Assembly: GCA_902806375.1 (NCBI GenBank)
Contig: CADCWK010000294.1
Span: 1-21,958, forward strand
Length of the DNA: 21,958 nt
Direction of reading: 5' to 3'
DNA from: an uncultured Thermomicrobiales bacterium
Lineage (GTDB): Bacteria; Chloroflexota; Chloroflexia; Thermomicrobiales; UBA6265
Below, one piece after another: positions 21,057 through 21,958 of this stretch (position 1 is its first letter; every line of letters begins with the position of its first letter). Position numbers and translations under genes: made by a program. The notes beneath the pieces were generated by a model that searched no databases, had not been told where the DNA came from, and saw only the letters and a list, made by a program, of their open reading frames with translations.

Positions 21057-21958
21057 TCACGGCGCCAGCCCCAGCTCCGCCAGCACCTCGTCCGTGTGCT
21101 CGCCCAGCGTCGGCGGGGTCCTCCGGATCGGGAGGGGTTTGCCGTCGAGCCGGTACGGGAAGCCGGCCAGCCGGATCGGCCCGACCGTCGGGTGGGCCAG
21201 GTCGCGGAGCAGCGCCTGCTGCGCCACCTGCGGCTCGTGGCAGACCTCGTCCATCCCGAGGATCGGGCCGGACGGGACCGCCGCCGCATCGAACAGCGCG
21301 ATCAGGTCGGCGGTCGTCCGCTGTCGCAGCTCCGGGACGATCTCCCCGTAGAGCGGTCCCAGCGCGCCGACACGCAGGGCGTTGGTCGTGAACCGCAGGT
21401 CGGTAGCCAGGTCGCCCCGCCTCAGCGCGGCGCAGAACCGCTGCCAGATCGCGTCGTTGCCGACCGCCAGGTTGATGTAGCCGTCGGCGGTCGCGAAGGT
21501 GTCGTAGGGGGCGATGCTGGGGTGAGCGTTGCCCATCCGGGCCGGGATCTGCGTCGTCGCGAGGAAGATGCCGAGCTGGTAGGTCAGCAGCGAGACCTGC
21601 CCGGCCAGCAGTGACGCGTCAATGTAGGACCCCTCCCCCGTCCGCTCGCGCCGGACCAGCGCCGAGGCGACTGCGAACGCGGTGAACATGCCGGCCGCCA
21701 TGTCGGCGATCGGCAGCCCGTGCTTGGTCGGCGGGCCGTCCGCCTGCCCGGTGATCCCCATCGTCCCGCCGATCCCCTGCAGGATCAGATCGTAGGCGGT
21801 CCGGTTGCGGGACGGCCCGTCCTGGCCGAAGCCGGAGATCGAGGCGTAGACGATGCCCGGCCGGCGGGCCCGGACGGCGTCGTGGCCAAAGCCGAGCCGG
21901 TCGATCACGCCGGGCGCGAAGTTCTCGACGACGACGTCGGCCCGGTCGATCAGGCCCC
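21057..21958 (-). CDS. CaiB/BaiF class III CoA-transferase, start beyond right edge
   Basis: About 300 residues of the C-terminal and middle parts are present. Translating the reverse strand from the edge gives GLIDRADVVVENFAPGVIDR and continues without a stop, so the true start lies outside the window. Class III enzymes swap CoA between carboxylates through an enzyme aspartate; that Asp is seen in GLPIADMAAGM. Further motifs: YASISGFGQDGP, AYDLILQGIGGTMGITG, TGEGSYIDASLL, and the end TPPTLGEHTDEVLAELGL. Typical length is about 390-400, so roughly 95 residues are missing. Substrate unknown. Confidence 0.92.
   Translation of the reverse strand, partial: GLIDRADVVVENFAPGVIDRLGFGHDAVRARRPGIVYASISGFGQDGPSRNRTAYDLILQGIGGTMGITGQADGPPTKHGLPIADMAAGMFTAFAVASALVRRERTGEGSYIDASLLAGQVSLLTYQLGIFLATTQIPARMGNAHPSIAPYDTFATADGYINLAVGNDAIWQRFCAALRRGDLATDLRFTTNALRVGALGPLYGEIVPELRQRTTADLIALFDAAAVPSGPILGMDEVCHEPQVAQQALLRDLAHPTVGPIRLAGFPYRLDGKPLPIRRTPPTLGEHTDEVLAELGLAP

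Overview
The window is high-GC bacterial DNA, and I infer a Chloroflexota of the Thermomicrobia type (Sphaerobacter/Thermomicrobiales-like). The reasons are a Tat-type secreted protein with an Ala-Thr-Pro repeat linker, short interspersed inverted repeats of a kind I associate with that phylum, and the overall gene style. No rRNA or tRNA gene, CRISPR array or origin was seen, so the taxonomic call is an inference.

Layout. Positions 1-1695 look like chromosomal background: the N-terminal part of an MFS exporter leaving the left edge, a small unknown protein, and a secreted His-rich protein with ATP-type repeats. Positions 1802-7205 look like an integrative element or its remains. It holds two leftward genes (an 81-residue protein and a SWIM zinc-finger protein), a divergent XRE regulator with a palindromic operator region between, a small two-helix membrane protein, a 603-residue protein with a winged-helix region and a DUF4062/TIR-like domain in noticeably lower-GC DNA, a stand-alone copy of an integrase DNA-binding domain, and a complete tyrosine recombinase. 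A beta-galactosidase gene immediately to its right is cut off just after its catalytic nucleophile, which suggests that integration or a linked deletion broke lacZ.

Positions 7311-12562 form a carbohydrate locus. The truncated GH2 beta-galactosidase runs leftward, and a divergent ABC importer operon runs rightward (lipoprotein binding protein and two permeases with no ATPase gene, so an ATPase encoded elsewhere probably serves it). Positions 12928-16760 hold a zinc-ribbon protein converging on lgt (prolipoprotein diacylglyceryl transferase), an acyltransferase of the GNAT-like C-terminal type, and a Fic protein. The Fic and acyltransferase genes overlap. Positions 16927-21958 hold a MetB-type trans-sulfuration enzyme, a divergent MFS exporter, an ANT(6)-like aminoglycoside nucleotidyltransferase, a 158-bp MITE-like element with perfect 27-bp terminal inverted repeats, and a class III CoA-transferase leaving the right edge.

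Two themes recur. First, intrinsic-terminator-like hairpins are strong but lack a U-tract, and several overlap stop codons. Second, the 1.8-7.3 kb segment has many unusual repeats: a 19-bp inverted repeat over a start codon, a 13-bp tandem duplication that changes a reading frame, and a GTGACG cluster before the integrase. The likeliest undescribed system is this small element, with the 603-residue protein as its cargo and the extra integrase DNA-binding domain as a possible recombination regulator.
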